Source of the DNA: Pedobacter sp. Hv1 | Lineage (GTDB): Bacteria > Bacteroidota > Bacteroidia > Sphingobacteriales > Sphingobacteriaceae | Length of the DNA: 64,000 nt | Assembly: GCF_001412215.1 (NCBI RefSeq) | Contig: NZ_LLWP01000003.1 | Coordinates: forward strand, 248,001-312,000 | Direction of reading: 5' to 3' | Part shown: in pieces, positions 18,156 through 27,673 of the stretch | Layout: every line of letters begins with the position of its first letter | Numbering within the stretch: the first letter of the stretch is position 1 | The notes under the pieces: generated by a model | What the model saw: only the letters and a program-made list of their open reading frames with translations | The model's database searches: none | Told to the model about the DNA's origin: nothing | Position numbers and translations under genes: made by a program

Positions 18156-18187
18156 TCTTTTGGTTCGTGTTAACACGAACCAAAAGA
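18156..18187. repeat. 32-bp perfect palindrome (GGTTCGTG family, copy 1), probable terminator
   Basis: The whole stretch is self-complementary about its centre at 18171/18172. The core GGTTCGTGT/ACACGAACC is shared with copies at 35269 and 48716, and the outer arms here are TCTTTT/AAAAGA. It lies between convergent genes, starts 12 bases after the metallophosphoesterase stop, and contains the last five codons and the stop of the LytTR gene. Confidence 0.85.
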
Positions 18188-18898
18188 ATAATATAACTTT
18201 ACATGGTTCATTTGCCTTCTAGAAACAGCTACCTTTTCGCCAGTTGTTAATTCTAAAATCAGTTTCCCGTTAGCTAGTTTTTCCATTTGGTTGATCCAAT
18301 TGATATTCACCAACTGTTTCCTATTCACTTTTAAAAATAAACCCTCCTTCAATGAGCTCTCCATCTGTTGCAAACTCTTTTGTAAAAGGGGGCGATGTTG
18401 ACCAAAGAAAACCTGAATATAATTTCCCTGAGATTCGAACATTCTGATTTCCTCAAAACTAACCAGCCAGCTTAAATTTCGATCTTTGATAAATATTTTG
18501 TCATTGAGCCCATGTTTATCCTTCTGCCCTTCCTTTTGGTCTCTGTTAAGAAAAATTTCAGCCTTTTGAATAGCCCTACTCAATTTATCTTGTGAGATAG
18601 GTTTAAGAAGATAATCGAGTGTATTGTACTCAAAAGATTCAAGAGCATAAGATGTAAATGCGGTAGTAAAGATCACCACGGGTATACGTTTCAACTTCGA
18701 AAGTACATCAAAACCACTCCCACCCGGCAGATGAATATCTAGAAAAATCAGATCTGGTGTACTGCTTTCAATCAGTTCAATTGCATTTTCAACCGTGTCC
18801 GCCTCTCCAACTACATTCATTTGTGGATATACGGTTAACAGCTCCCTCAACTCCTTCCTTGCTAATCTTGAATCTTCTACGATAACTACACTGATCAT
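18170..18898 (-). CDS. LytTR-family response regulator
   Basis: 242 residues: receiver (D54 in LIFLDIHLPGG, TTAFTSYA, YLLKPI) followed by a LytTR DNA-binding domain (VSFEEIRMFESQGNYIQVFF ... KVNRKQLVNINWI). It starts in an ATGA overlap with the kinase stop, so translation is coupled. The last five codons (SFGSC) and the TAA lie inside the 32-bp palindrome, so the C-terminal end seems to have been set by that repeat. Confidence 0.92.
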   Translation of the reverse strand: MISVVIVEDSRLARKELRELLTVYPQMNVVGEADTVENAIELIESSTPDLIFLDIHLPGGSGFDVLSKLKRIPVVIFTTAFTSYALESFEYNTLDYLLKPISQDKLSRAIQKAEIFLNRDQKEGQKDKHGLNDKIFIKDRNLSWLVSFEEIRMFESQGNYIQVFFGQHRPLLQKSLQQMESSLKEGLFLKVNRKQLVNINWINQMEKLANGKLILELTTGEKVAVSRRQMNHVKLYYSFGSC

Positions 18899-19944
18899 TT
18901 TTTAATGGAAACATTAACAACCACAAAGGGAAATTCCTCTCTGATTTCAAGTTTTGCATCACCACCATAAGTAAGCATGAGCCTTTCGCTTACGTTCTGC
19001 AATCCAATTCCCAAATTATCTTCCAAATGTACATGCTTTTGAAGCGATCCGGTATTTTTTACACTTAAGTGCAACGTATCATCAGTTTTAAAAACATCAA
19101 TAATAATCTCTCCACCCTTTTGGCTCATCCCAATACCATGCTTGATGGAATTTTCGACCAACAGTTGAAGCATCATTGGCGGGATAGTTTCAGTTTGCAA
19201 ACTGTCATCTATATTTATGGAATACTTCAACTTTTCTTCAAACTGCAATTTATGGATTTCCAAATAATTGATCAGAATTTCCAGTTCATCTTTAATCGTG
19301 ATGAGCTTTTCATTACTGTATTGAAGGGAGTAGCGAAATACCTCGGCAAACTTGGTCAACATCTCTCTGGCCAGTATAGGGTTTTCTAAGATCAAGGCCC
19401 GAATATTATTGATGGCATTGAACATAAAATGAGGATTCACCTGTGCTTTTAAAGTGCCTAATTGCGCTTTTTGAAACTCCGACTCAAGCTTCCATTTTTC
19501 TACTTCATAAGTATGGAATTTTCTGATCAGGTGGTAACCAACATATAACAGGTTCCATACTAGTGTGATGATGTATAGTGGAACTAAGTTCACTAAAACC
19601 TGTATAAAACTGATACTAAACTGTTTGGCAAAAGGCCAGCTCAGCAAAAGCATCAAAAACATCCATAGTAAAGATTGCAATAATGCCGCACCCAAGATGG
19701 AGCGTATTAAACTCGGCCCACCAAACCTAAAATCAATCTTTTTTCGCTTAAGGTAACTGCGATACCACCAAGTAGCCATAAAGCCACCAAGGGCTAAACC
19801 AACTAGGTTTAAAACAGCCAATTTAAAGGTAAAGCCCGCCACAAAATACTGGGCAACAAAGTTTATCCCTCCAATAATGAACCAAAAGGCAACCTGAAAA
19901 GGCCAGAACCTGAAGCGCAGTTTGGCTATTGTTTCCCTATCCAC
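18895..19944 (-). CDS. LytS-type sensor histidine kinase
   Basis: 349 residues with four membrane helices in the first 140 residues, then the LytS-type kinase domain: QLGTLKAQVNPHFMFNAINNIRALI with the phospho-His, N box LVENSIKHGIG, G box LGIGLQNVSERL. It overlaps the hydrolase gene upstream by 19 bases and the regulator downstream by 4, so hydrolase, kinase and regulator form a tight three-gene operon. Confidence 0.9.
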   Translation of the reverse strand: MDRETIAKLRFRFWPFQVAFWFIIGGINFVAQYFVAGFTFKLAVLNLVGLALGGFMATWWYRSYLKRKKIDFRFGGPSLIRSILGAALLQSLLWMFLMLLLSWPFAKQFSISFIQVLVNLVPLYIITLVWNLLYVGYHLIRKFHTYEVEKWKLESEFQKAQLGTLKAQVNPHFMFNAINNIRALILENPILAREMLTKFAEVFRYSLQYSNEKLITIKDELEILINYLEIHKLQFEEKLKYSINIDDSLQTETIPPMMLQLLVENSIKHGIGMSQKGGEIIIDVFKTDDTLHLSVKNTGSLQKHVHLEDNLGIGLQNVSERLMLTYGGDAKLEIREEFPFVVVNVSIKK

Positions 19945-21335
19945 AATGCTACTTTTTCGAGGGCCTGAGGATTAACCGTTTCTTCTATTTGCACATATTC
20001 TGCCACAGATCCTGTTTTGGCCAGTTGCAACAAGTGATTAAGATCTTTGATGGGAAATATTTCAAATTTTTTATTCCCTGCTTTAATCATACTTTCTTTA
20101 ATTCCCTTTAAATTGCTCTCGCTAGATACCTGCATATCTAAAGTACCGTTAATGGCCAATAGTGGGCATTTCACTTTAGAAAGGTAGAGTTGTGGATTAA
20201 AAGCTAGAAAGTACCTAAACCATGGTGCAACCAATTGTTTAACATTGCTATTGACCCGTTGTGCAATAACTGCTTCACTAGCCTGCTCGCTATTGTTATC
20301 GCGAAGTTCTTTAAATAAAACGGCTTCAATTTTTGTTTTGAAATCTTGCTCGTTCTGATCTTTAAGATTGATAACAGCTTGATATAATCTTCTATTGGTG
20401 GCAGAGACGGCAACAATCACACTATCAGACACACCAGCAAGTTTCATCTGATCTCTATTTTGTTCAACCATTAATTCTGAAATGGGAATACCAGGACCTG
20501 CCAAAAGCACAATAAATTTTACTGCTGGATTTCTACTGGCTACTATAGGAGCGATCATCCCTCCTTCGCTATGCCCAACCAAGCCAATTTTTACACCTTT
20601 CAATTCCTGACGCGATTGGATAAATTCGACGGCTGCCTCGGCATCATTTGCAAAATCGGCCGATGTAGCAGTAGCAAATGTTCCGGTTGATTTACCCACT
20701 CCACGGTCATCATATCTCAGTACCCCAATTCCTTTTTTGGTCAGGTAATCGCTCCAAACCAAAAATGGCCTATGGTTAAATTGTGCAGCTTCCTCATTTC
20801 TATCCTGCGGTCCAGAGCCAGAAATTAAAACCACTATTTTAGATACTTTCCCATCCTTAGGTAAGGTTAGGGTGCCCGCTAATACATTTCCAGACTGTCT
20901 ATTTTTGAAGGTAACCTCTTCTTGTTGATAAGGAAAACTTAAAGGATCCTGGGGCCTTTTTGCTACTGCCTTTTCGTTGTTTTTTTCTTTTCTCGAAAGA
21001 TTTAATGGAATACTCCCTGGCCCTTGGGTAAAGCTACCCTTAAGTTCGTTGCTTGCTGGATCAAATGTTGCTTTATAAACCATTCCCATTTTGGCAGCTT
21101 CTATAGTCAACTCGCTACCCTGAATAGTTGTTTTATCTATAGGTATACCTTTTACACCCTGATCAGGGCTATCCATTGTAGTGGTAAAACCATCCCCTGT
21201 TGCCTTGATGTGGAAGTTGATTCGAAGTTTGTTTCCAGGGATATCGAGGATACCATACCAACTTCCGGTAAGATCTTGGGCGGCTAAAAAATTGCTGATA
21301 CACACCGCAATCATTAATAATATAATTTTCTTCAT
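19926..21335 (-). CDS. alpha/beta hydrolase (secreted), S33-like
   Basis: 469 residues with signal peptide (ending near FLAAQ). The first 120 residues form a beta-rich domain seen ahead of Bacteroidota hydrolases (DLTGSWYGILDIPG). The catalytic domain has the oxyanion segment ISGSGPQDRNEE, nucleophile GLVGHSEGGMIAP, Asp in INGTLDMQV and His in DLNHLLQ. It is the first gene of an operon with a LytS/LytTR pair, and the coupling suggests its product or substrate belongs to the sensed process. Substrate unknown. Confidence 0.88.
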   Translation of the reverse strand: MKKIILLMIAVCISNFLAAQDLTGSWYGILDIPGNKLRINFHIKATGDGFTTTMDSPDQGVKGIPIDKTTIQGSELTIEAAKMGMVYKATFDPASNELKGSFTQGPGSIPLNLSRKEKNNEKAVAKRPQDPLSFPYQQEEVTFKNRQSGNVLAGTLTLPKDGKVSKIVVLISGSGPQDRNEEAAQFNHRPFLVWSDYLTKKGIGVLRYDDRGVGKSTGTFATATSADFANDAEAAVEFIQSRQELKGVKIGLVGHSEGGMIAPIVASRNPAVKFIVLLAGPGIPISELMVEQNRDQMKLAGVSDSVIVAVSATNRRLYQAVINLKDQNEQDFKTKIEAVLFKELRDNNSEQASEAVIAQRVNSNVKQLVAPWFRYFLAFNPQLYLSKVKCPLLAINGTLDMQVSSESNLKGIKESMIKAGNKKFEIFPIKDLNHLLQLAKTGSVAEYVQIEETVNPQALEKVALWIGKQ

Positions 21336-21634
21336 ACTGATTTAGATATGTCCAAATATACCCCATCCAGAAAGTAAACCCTACTGTATTGTGTCGAATG
21401 GTCATATAAAGTGATAAGCGGTAACTTCTAGCTTTATCATTTTCTTAATAAAAGAACCCTTTGTCTTAATTTAAGTTAATGGATTTATCACAAAATACTT
21501 CTTATTGATCATTTTGATCCATAACTTAATATAAAATATAATCGCTAGTGGTGTGGAATTGCATTGGTAAAACAATTAGACTCGAAACTCATCATGGATA
21601 TTGACACCGAGAATACATAAAAATCATTTCGAAA
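21336..21634. other. spacer between divergent genes, nothing recognised
   Basis: About 300 AT-rich bases holding the divergent promoters of the hydrolase operon and the GNAT gene. I see no ORF, RNA or repeat of note. Confidence 0.4.
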
Positions 21635-22234
21635 ATGAAAGATACACTCCTTCGGTTTATACTAAATTTAAGAAGACCTACTAAAGCTGCCAACATTAAA
21701 CTGTTGAAACAGCATGGAGAAGCGTTAAATTCATTATTGATTAGAGAGGTTACACTCTCGGACATACCTGCATTAGCGGCATTGCATGTAAAAGCTTGGA
21801 ACCAGACCTATCCTTTTGTAAAGCGACCACCGACCTTTGAAATTAGACAATACCAATGGGAAGAACAGTTTAAGCAAACAGACCAAAGCTGGTTTTGCCT
21901 GATTGTAGAAAATAGCCAGAAAGAATTGATTGGTTTTGCAAAAGGACAACGTTATACAGACAAATTAAAATTTGAGGGAGAGCTCAACAAACTCTATCTG
22001 CTGCAAGATTACCAGAGACTTGGCATTGGGCGAAGACTTGTAGGCAATGTTATTCAACATTTTTTGGCGAAGGGCATTAAATCAATGGTATTGTTTAGCG
22101 AGCCCAGCAATCCATCAATTCGATTTTATGAGGCTATAAAGGGCGAAAGAATATACGCAGAAGATGGGAAATTCCATGGAGCTTATGGCTGGAACGACCT
22201 CGCAGCGATAGTTCCTATTTTTCCAAAAGAATAA
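21635..22234 (+). CDS. GNAT family N-acetyltransferase
   Basis: 199 residues. After about 35 residues without clear homology, the GNAT fold begins at LLIREVTLSDIPALAALHVKAW. The acetyl-CoA pyrophosphate loop is QDYQRLGIGRRLVG (Q/R-x-x-G-x-G/A), and the C-terminal strand region is PSNPSIRFYEAIKGE. Substrate unknown. The ATG used is the first in frame; a later start near residue 35 is possible because that is where the family usually begins. Confidence 0.85.
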   Translation: MKDTLLRFILNLRRPTKAANIKLLKQHGEALNSLLIREVTLSDIPALAALHVKAWNQTYPFVKRPPTFEIRQYQWEEQFKQTDQSWFCLIVENSQKELIGFAKGQRYTDKLKFEGELNKLYLLQDYQRLGIGRRLVGNVIQHFLAKGIKSMVLFSEPSNPSIRFYEAIKGERIYAEDGKFHGAYGWNDLAAIVPIFPKE

Positions 22235-22343
22235 GGTGCATTGAAAATGCTGATGGCAAAAGAATAATAAATATTGACAATTGCTAAGATCAATTGGAAA
22301 ACTAAAAGGGAAACAGACCCAATATTAGGTCTATTTTCCTTAG

Positions 22344-22430
22344 CGGAGAGAGAGGGATTCGAACCCTCGATACCCTTGCGAGTATACAAACTTTCCAGGC
22401 TTGCTCATTCGACCACTCTGACATCTCTCC
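22344..22430 (-). tRNA. tRNA-Ser (anticodon GGA)
   Basis: The minus strand folds as a class II tRNA. Acceptor GGAGAGA pairs with TCTCTCC and the discriminator is G. The anticodon stem CAAGC/GTTTG has loop CTGGAAA, giving anticodon GGA. There is a long variable arm of the serine type and a T arm with GGTTCGAATCC. The 3' CCA is not encoded. It lies downstream of pyk on the same strand, behind the pyk terminator. Confidence 0.95.
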
Positions 22431-22440
22431 GTATTAGGGC

Positions 22441-22470
22441 AAAAAAATGCCCAAGTATAAACAAGGGCAT
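22441..22470 (-). terminator. terminator of pyk
   Basis: On the minus strand ATGCCC and GGGCAT pair across a 12-base loop and are followed by seven T. It lies 26 bases after the pyk stop codon and just before the tRNA. Confidence 0.8.
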
Positions 22471-22495
22471 CTCTTTATCAAAAGAATATTTAAAG

Positions 22496-23926
22496 TTAAT
22501 CTATAACTGTGATCTTAAGCATGTTGGTTTTACCTTTAACTTCCATCGGGATCGCTGCGGTATTGATAATTACATCGCCCTTTTTGATCAGTTTTTTCTT
22601 TTTCAAGAATTCGTTCACCTCGGTAATGGTATTATCGGTGCTTTCAAATTTATCGTAAAAGAAACCTCTCACGCCCCAAACCAAACTCAAGGTATTTAAC
22701 AAAGTTTCGTTACTGGTAAAGATAAATATTGGCGATTGTGGTCGGTGACTTGCAATTTCAAAGGCTGTATAACCACTCAATGTCATCGATACAATACCTA
22801 CTGCATTGGTTTGTTTAGAAAGGAAACAAGCCGAATCGCAAACTGCATCGCTCAAGAAACTCTCTGCCTTAGGCTTTAAGAATTTTTCTGGATGGAATGG
22901 ATAGTTATTGTCTTCAATGTTGCAAATGATCTTTTGCATGGTTTCAATTACGATCAATGGAAATTCTCCAACCGAAGTTTCACCACTTAACATTACTGCA
23001 TCTGCTCCATCTAGCACTGAATTGGCAACATCGTTTACTTCTGCACGTGTAGGGCGAGGTGTAGTAATCATACTCTCCAACATCTGTGTAGCAATAATCA
23101 CTGGTTTAGATGCTGCTTTACATTTCTGCACAATCATTTTTTGCAACAATGGCACTTCTTCCATCGGCATTTCTACTCCAAGATCGCCACGGGCCACCAT
23201 AATGGCATCAGAAACAGCAATAATCTCGTCGATATTGGCAATTGCTTCTGGTTTCTCAATCTTAGCTACAACTCTAGCTGCTTTGCCTCTAGCTTTAATA
23301 ATATCTTTCAGTTCGATAATATCTTCGGCATTACGCACAAAAGATAAACCGATCCATTCTACATTGTTTTCTAATACAAACTCTAGGTTTTTACGGTCTT
23401 CAACAGTTAAAGAAGGAATAGAAACCTTAGTATTTGGCAGATTTACACCTTTTCTAGAAGTTAAGATACCTCCATGAACAATTTCGCAAACTACTTCATC
23501 TTTATAATTGGTCTCTATTACCTTCATTTGCAATTTTCCATCATCCAAAAGGATAATTTCTCCTGCCTTCACATCTTGTGGAAAGTTTTCGTAAGTGATA
23601 TAGATCCGCTCTTCGTTACCCACACATTCTTTGGTGGTAATTACAGTACGGCTACCATTAACCAAGTGGATACCACCATCTTTAACGGTTCCAATTCTAA
23701 TTTTTGGTCCTTGCAGATCGGCCAAAATGCCTACATTATATTTATATTTTTTGTTGATGCTACGGATCGTATCCAACACTTCTTGATGATCAGCCTGAGA
23801 ACCATGAGAAAAATTAAGGCGGCAAACATCTAATCCGGCATTAAACATACTATATAAAACGTCTGGTTTGGCTGATGCTGGACCTAAAGTGGCTACAATT
23901 TTAGTTCTTGAATGAAAAGGTTTCAT
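22496..23926 (-). CDS. pyk: pyruvate kinase
   Basis: 476 residues, full length. It converts phosphoenolpyruvate and ADP to pyruvate and ATP, the last step of glycolysis. It starts with the family N-terminus RTKIVATLGPAS. The metal/substrate loop MVARGDLGVEMP and the ADP-binding region with KPVIIATQMLESMI and PTRAEVNDVANSVLDGADAVMLSGETS follow, and the C-terminal domain ends TNMLKITVID. It is followed by its own terminator and preceded by the IPExxxVDY gene on the same strand with a 137-base gap. Confidence 0.97.
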   Translation of the reverse strand: MKPFHSRTKIVATLGPASAKPDVLYSMFNAGLDVCRLNFSHGSQADHQEVLDTIRSINKKYKYNVGILADLQGPKIRIGTVKDGGIHLVNGSRTVITTKECVGNEERIYITYENFPQDVKAGEIILLDDGKLQMKVIETNYKDEVVCEIVHGGILTSRKGVNLPNTKVSIPSLTVEDRKNLEFVLENNVEWIGLSFVRNAEDIIELKDIIKARGKAARVVAKIEKPEAIANIDEIIAVSDAIMVARGDLGVEMPMEEVPLLQKMIVQKCKAASKPVIIATQMLESMITTPRPTRAEVNDVANSVLDGADAVMLSGETSVGEFPLIVIETMQKIICNIEDNNYPFHPEKFLKPKAESFLSDAVCDSACFLSKQTNAVGIVSMTLSGYTAFEIASHRPQSPIFIFTSNETLLNTLSLVWGVRGFFYDKFESTDNTITEVNEFLKKKKLIKKGDVIINTAAIPMEVKGKTNMLKITVID

Positions 23927-24063
23927 TTATTATTTTTTTATTGGCGTAAGATAAAAAATAGAAATTTATCGAAAATAACCATGTTTTTATCTAATGTTTA
24001 TGTTCTATTTCAATTTTATTAAGATTCAAATATAGTGTATTTAATACACGAACAATATAAAAT

Positions 24064-24483
24064 TTACATTACTAAATTCTCTCTCGACTTTAATTTATGT
24101 GGGTCAATCTGCGCAGCTACCTGTATATCAGGCAGTTTATTTAATCTCGTTAAAATAAAATTAAGGTCTTCTTTGTCTATATATTGATGGATAATGATAA
24201 AAAAATCTACCTTATTCATCTCTGGAATTAAAAATCCTTCGCTATTTCTATTGCTCACTAAATAGTATTCCACTTCTCCCTGTTCTACAAAATAATAAAA
24301 GCGTGAAAATGCCAGTGGCGCTTCATCAATATTATAGTAAACCTCATGATCCTCAGCCTTTTCAAATTCAAATGTTAGGCTGTTATTTATTTTATGACAC
24401 AGCATGTAATCCTTAGCTGCGGCTGTAATAGCGATTAAAACAAAGTCGAGGTCTAACGAGAGTTTTAAATAAGTTTTGTTCAA
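24064..24483 (-). CDS. IPExxxVDY family protein
   Basis: 139 residues, no signal peptide. The family signature is present in slightly altered form as FLIPEMNKVDFFI near residue 80, with Phe for the usual Tyr. The family is restricted to Bacteroidota and is typically found near acpP, as here, where it is divergent from acpP with pyk downstream. Function unknown. Confidence 0.8.
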   Translation of the reverse strand: MNKTYLKLSLDLDFVLIAITAAAKDYMLCHKINNSLTFEFEKAEDHEVYYNIDEAPLAFSRFYYFVEQGEVEYYLVSNRNSEGFLIPEMNKVDFFIIIHQYIDKEDLNFILTRLNKLPDIQVAAQIDPHKLKSRENLVM

Positions 24484-24576
24484 AACAGAATCTTTTTTTA
24501 GAATTACGAAATTATAAAACTAATTTTACATTAAGTTTGAAATAAAAACATTAAAATTGATTGAGAAATAAAAACA

Positions 24577-24607
24577 TTTGAAAAGTGTTAGAATTTATTT
24601 TTCTTTG
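24577..24607 (+). promoter_or_regulatory. acpP promoter
   Basis: A TTTG at 24577-24580 is followed after 19 bases by TTTCTTTG at 24600-24607, one base off the TAnnTTTG consensus. Spacing and position (33 bases before the ATG) fit the primary sigma promoter of Bacteroidota. Confidence 0.6.
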
Positions 24608-24640
24608 CACAGAATTATTTAACCATTAAATTATAAAATT

Positions 24641-24877
24641 ATGTCTGATATTGCTTCAAGAGTTAAGGCTATTATCGTAGAAAAACTAGGTGTTGATGAA
24701 AGCGAAGTTACGCCAGAAGCGTCTTTCACAAATGACTTAGGTGCGGATTCTTTGGATACTGTAGAATTGATTATGGAATTTGAAAAAGAATTCAATGTGG
24801 CTATTCCTGATGATCAGGCTGAAACCATTGGTACTGTTGGTCAAGCAATTGCTTATTTAGAAAAAAACGTTAAGTAG
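24641..24877 (+). CDS. acpP: acyl carrier protein
   Basis: 78 residues, acidic, with the phosphopantetheine attachment Ser in [12 protein letters not shown]. It carries growing acyl chains in fatty acid synthesis. It is directly followed by fabF with a 29-base gap, the standard arrangement in the phylum. Confidence 0.98.
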   Translation: MSDIASRVKAIIVEKLGVDESEVTPEASFTNDLGADSLDTVELIMEFEKEFNVAIPDDQAETIGTVGQAIAYLEKNVK

Positions 24878-24906
24878 TAAATACGCTTTCCGTATAATAC
24901 GTATAA

Positions 24907-26160
24907 ATGGAATTAAAAAGAGTAGTAGTTACAGGTTTAGGTGCACTCACTCCAATTGGCAATACCACCCAAGAATTTTGGGATGGGTTGCTTAATGGTG
25001 TGAGTGGCGCTGGGCCAATTACAGGTTTTGATACTGAAAAGTTCAAGACAAAATTTGCATGCGAGCTAAAAAACTTTAATCCAGAGGATCATTTGGATAA
25101 AAAAGAGGCTCGTAAATTAGATCCATTTGTGCAATATGCCATGGTATCTACAGCTGAAGCCGTAAAAGATGGTAATTTCGATTTCGAAAAAATCGATACC
25201 AACCGTGTTGGTGTAATCTGGGGATCGGGCATAGGCGGATTTAAAACGTTTCAGGAAGAAATGAAAACTTTCTTTTTGGGCGATGGTACCCCTCGTATCA
25301 ATCCGTTTTTTATTCCTAAAGTAATTATTGACATCGTTCCGGGCCATATTTCTATTAAATATGGTTTACGTGGACCAAATTTTGCAACTGTTTCTGCGTG
25401 TGCTTCTTCTACAAACGCGATGATTGATGCCTTTAACTATATCCGTTTGGATATTGCCGACATCATCATCAGTGGTGGTTCTGAAGCCATTATCAATGAA
25501 GCAGGTATTGGCGGTTTCAACGCCATGCATGCCCTTTCTACAAGAAATGATGATCCTAAAACCGCTTCACGCCCATTTGATAAAGACCGTGAGGGCTTTG
25601 TAGCAGGTGAAGGCGCTGGAACCATTATTTTAGAAGAGCTGGAACATGCTAAAGCACGTGGTGCCAAAATCTACGCAGAAATGGTAGGTGGCGGTATGAG
25701 TGCTGATGCCAACCACATTACTGCTCCGCATCCGCAAGGATTGGGCGCAAGAATGGTAATGACCAATGCATTAAGAGATGCTAAATTAACTACTGCAGAT
25801 ATTGATTATATCAATGTTCACGGTACTTCTACTCCACTCGGAGACATTAGCGAAAGTAGAGCCATTGTTGATTTATTTGGCGAAGATGCCTATCAACTGA
25901 ACATCAGTTCTACCAAATCGATGACAGGCCATTTATTGGGTGCTGCTGGTGCTATTGAAGCTATTGCAACTATCCTAGCTGTTAAAAATGATATTGTTCC
26001 ACCAACAATTAATCATTTTACAGATGACCCTGAATTTGATCCGAAATTAAATTTTACATTTAACAAGGCTCAAAAACGTGTTATTCGTGCTGCACAAAGC
26101 AACACGTTTGGCTTCGGTGGTCATAATGCATCTGTTATTTTCAAAAAATACGAGGAGTAA
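24907..26160 (+). CDS. fabF: beta-ketoacyl-ACP synthase II
   Basis: 417 residues, the condensing enzyme that elongates acyl-ACP with malonyl-ACP. The catalytic triad is Cys in TVSACASSTNAM, His in NVHGTSTPLGD and His in MTGHLLGAAGAIEA; the C-terminal glycine loop is NTFGFGGHNAS. Second gene of the acpP-fabF-rnc cluster. Confidence 0.98.
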   Translation: MELKRVVVTGLGALTPIGNTTQEFWDGLLNGVSGAGPITGFDTEKFKTKFACELKNFNPEDHLDKKEARKLDPFVQYAMVSTAEAVKDGNFDFEKIDTNRVGVIWGSGIGGFKTFQEEMKTFFLGDGTPRINPFFIPKVIIDIVPGHISIKYGLRGPNFATVSACASSTNAMIDAFNYIRLDIADIIISGGSEAIINEAGIGGFNAMHALSTRNDDPKTASRPFDKDREGFVAGEGAGTIILEELEHAKARGAKIYAEMVGGGMSADANHITAPHPQGLGARMVMTNALRDAKLTTADIDYINVHGTSTPLGDISESRAIVDLFGEDAYQLNISSTKSMTGHLLGAAGAIEAIATILAVKNDIVPPTINHFTDDPEFDPKLNFTFNKAQKRVIRAAQSNTFGFGGHNASVIFKKYEE

Positions 26161-26246
26161 CCTAAAAAACTATCTTTGTTGATATTTGATTGTATATTTA
26201 AATATATTATACTTTGTTAGTCCTTATTTTTTTGTAGAAAAATTTA

Positions 26247-26975
26247 ATGCCATTATTCGATTTATATAAACTTTACTTATCGCCGAACAAAGAGTTTGTA
26301 AAAAAACTGAAAAACATTTTGGGCTTTGTGCCTGGAAATGTGACTTTGTACAGAATGGCGTTCAGACACAGATCTGTAGCTAAAGTTTTGAAAAATGGAA
26401 GTCGAAGTAGCAACGAACGTTTAGAGTTTTTAGGTGATGCCATTTTAGGTGCAGTAATAGCCGAGCTATTGTTTAAAAGTTATCCTTACAAAGAGGAAGG
26501 CTTTTTAACAGAAATGCGCTCTAAAATTGTAAACAGGGCCAATTTAAATCAGCTTGCCCGCAAAATGGGTTTTGATCAATTGATCATTTTTGATCAAAAA
26601 ACAGTGAATGTACAAACCAAACATCATTCGATGCTGGGCGATGCGTTTGAAGCATTGGTTGGTGCTGTATATTTAGACAAAGGCTATAATTTTACCAAAA
26701 ATTTCTTGTTACGCCGTATTGTTAAACCATATATCGATATCCATACCTTAGAAATGACGGAAACGAATTTCAAAAGTAAATTGATCGAATGGTGCCAACG
26801 TCATGGTAAGGATATTTCTTTTGATATGGTAGAAAACGGAGAGGGCGAAAGCACCAAATTGTTTACCATCCATGCCATTATCGATAGCGAAAACCACGGC
26901 ATAGGTAGAGATTACAACAAGAAAAATGCAGAGAAACTAGCAGCAGAAAAAGCCTGCGAATCTCTGGCTATCTAA
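26247..26975 (+). CDS. rnc: ribonuclease III
   Basis: 242 residues. The RNase III signature NERLEFLGDAILGAV lies near residues 52-66 and the second acidic site is GDAFEALVGAVYLD. The C-terminal dsRNA-binding domain runs from about 170 to the end (TNFKSKLIEWCQRHG ... KKNAEKLAAEKACESL). It processes rRNA and other double-stranded RNA, and is the natural candidate to cut the long stems around the four-helix-bundle genes in this window. Its end overlaps the convergent paralogue gene by 4 bases. Confidence 0.97.
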   Translation: MPLFDLYKLYLSPNKEFVKKLKNILGFVPGNVTLYRMAFRHRSVAKVLKNGSRSSNERLEFLGDAILGAVIAELLFKSYPYKEEGFLTEMRSKIVNRANLNQLARKMGFDQLIIFDQKTVNVQTKHHSMLGDAFEALVGAVYLDKGYNFTKNFLLRRIVKPYIDIHTLEMTETNFKSKLIEWCQRHGKDISFDMVENGEGESTKLFTIHAIIDSENHGIGRDYNKKNAEKLAAEKACESLAI

Positions 26976-27673
26976 TTTGCTTTTTTAGCAGTATCTAAAT
27001 ACTTTTTATACGAATCCTTGATCCATTTGACACCATCGTATTGTGTCCAATTTTTAGATTTTTCGTAATCAGGACGATAATTAAACATAAAATTATCTAA
27101 TTCTTTTCCTGTTAAACCTGTGTTACTGGTTACAAGCGATTTATTGAAAAAAGTATCGACATGAGATTCTTTCAGCTCGTTATTATAGTACCTACTGAAA
27201 CGACGTGCATTTTGCCCATCTCTACTGGTTAGTCCGTAAATGGCACTTAACGGCGATAAAAAAGACAGCAGTGATACTTTCCCTGTAGGTACCGCCCCAT
27301 TCTTATAATCCTTTTTAATCTCGTCTATTACCCTGGTTTTATTTACCACAATCTCGTCGAGCATATTTGTATTCTTCTTGAGATAGATCACCATATCCTT
27401 CACTAAACCAACTGTAACCACAACATCATCATAATATAGTTTCGTAATCAATAAAGTATCGCCAACGGCAGCTTTAATGTTAAATAAGCCCATACTATTA
27501 CTAAAGGCTACATATTTATTCCGCTTATTAAATACCGTTGCATCTGTCAATCTGATTTTAGAATTTTTTTCGAAAACCACCGCATTTACCGTAAGTTCTT
27601 GCTGCGCCTTTAAGTTTAGGCCCCAAAAGAAAAGTAAGATAAAGGCAAAGAAGCCATATTTAGTTCTACTCAT
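26972..27673 (-). CDS. carboxypeptidase-like regulatory domain protein, tandem copy 3
   Basis: 233 residues: signal peptide (ending near LNLKAQ), a CarboxypepD_reg-like domain (LTVNAVVFEKNSKIRLTDATVFNKRN), and a C-terminal half with the shared motif NFMFNYRPDYEKSKNWTQYD then KWIKDSYKKY. Last of three tandem paralogues; it begins 8 bases inside the preceding gene. Exported, function unknown. Confidence 0.8.
   Translation of the reverse strand: MSRTKYGFFAFILLFFWGLNLKAQQELTVNAVVFEKNSKIRLTDATVFNKRNKYVAFSNSMGLFNIKAAVGDTLLITKLYYDDVVVTVGLVKDMVIYLKKNTNMLDEIVVNKTRVIDEIKKDYKNGAVPTGKVSLLSFLSPLSAIYGLTSRDGQNARRFSRYYNNELKESHVDTFFNKSLVTSNTGLTGKELDNFMFNYRPDYEKSKNWTQYDGVKWIKDSYKKYLDTAKKAN

Noticed and set aside
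22274..22699. 141-codon plus-strand ORF across the tRNA
   Set aside because: Covers tRNA-Ser in antisense and the end of pyk; not a gene.
22908..23477. 189-codon plus-strand ORF
   Set aside because: Antisense to pyk, low-complexity Ser/Ile-rich translation.
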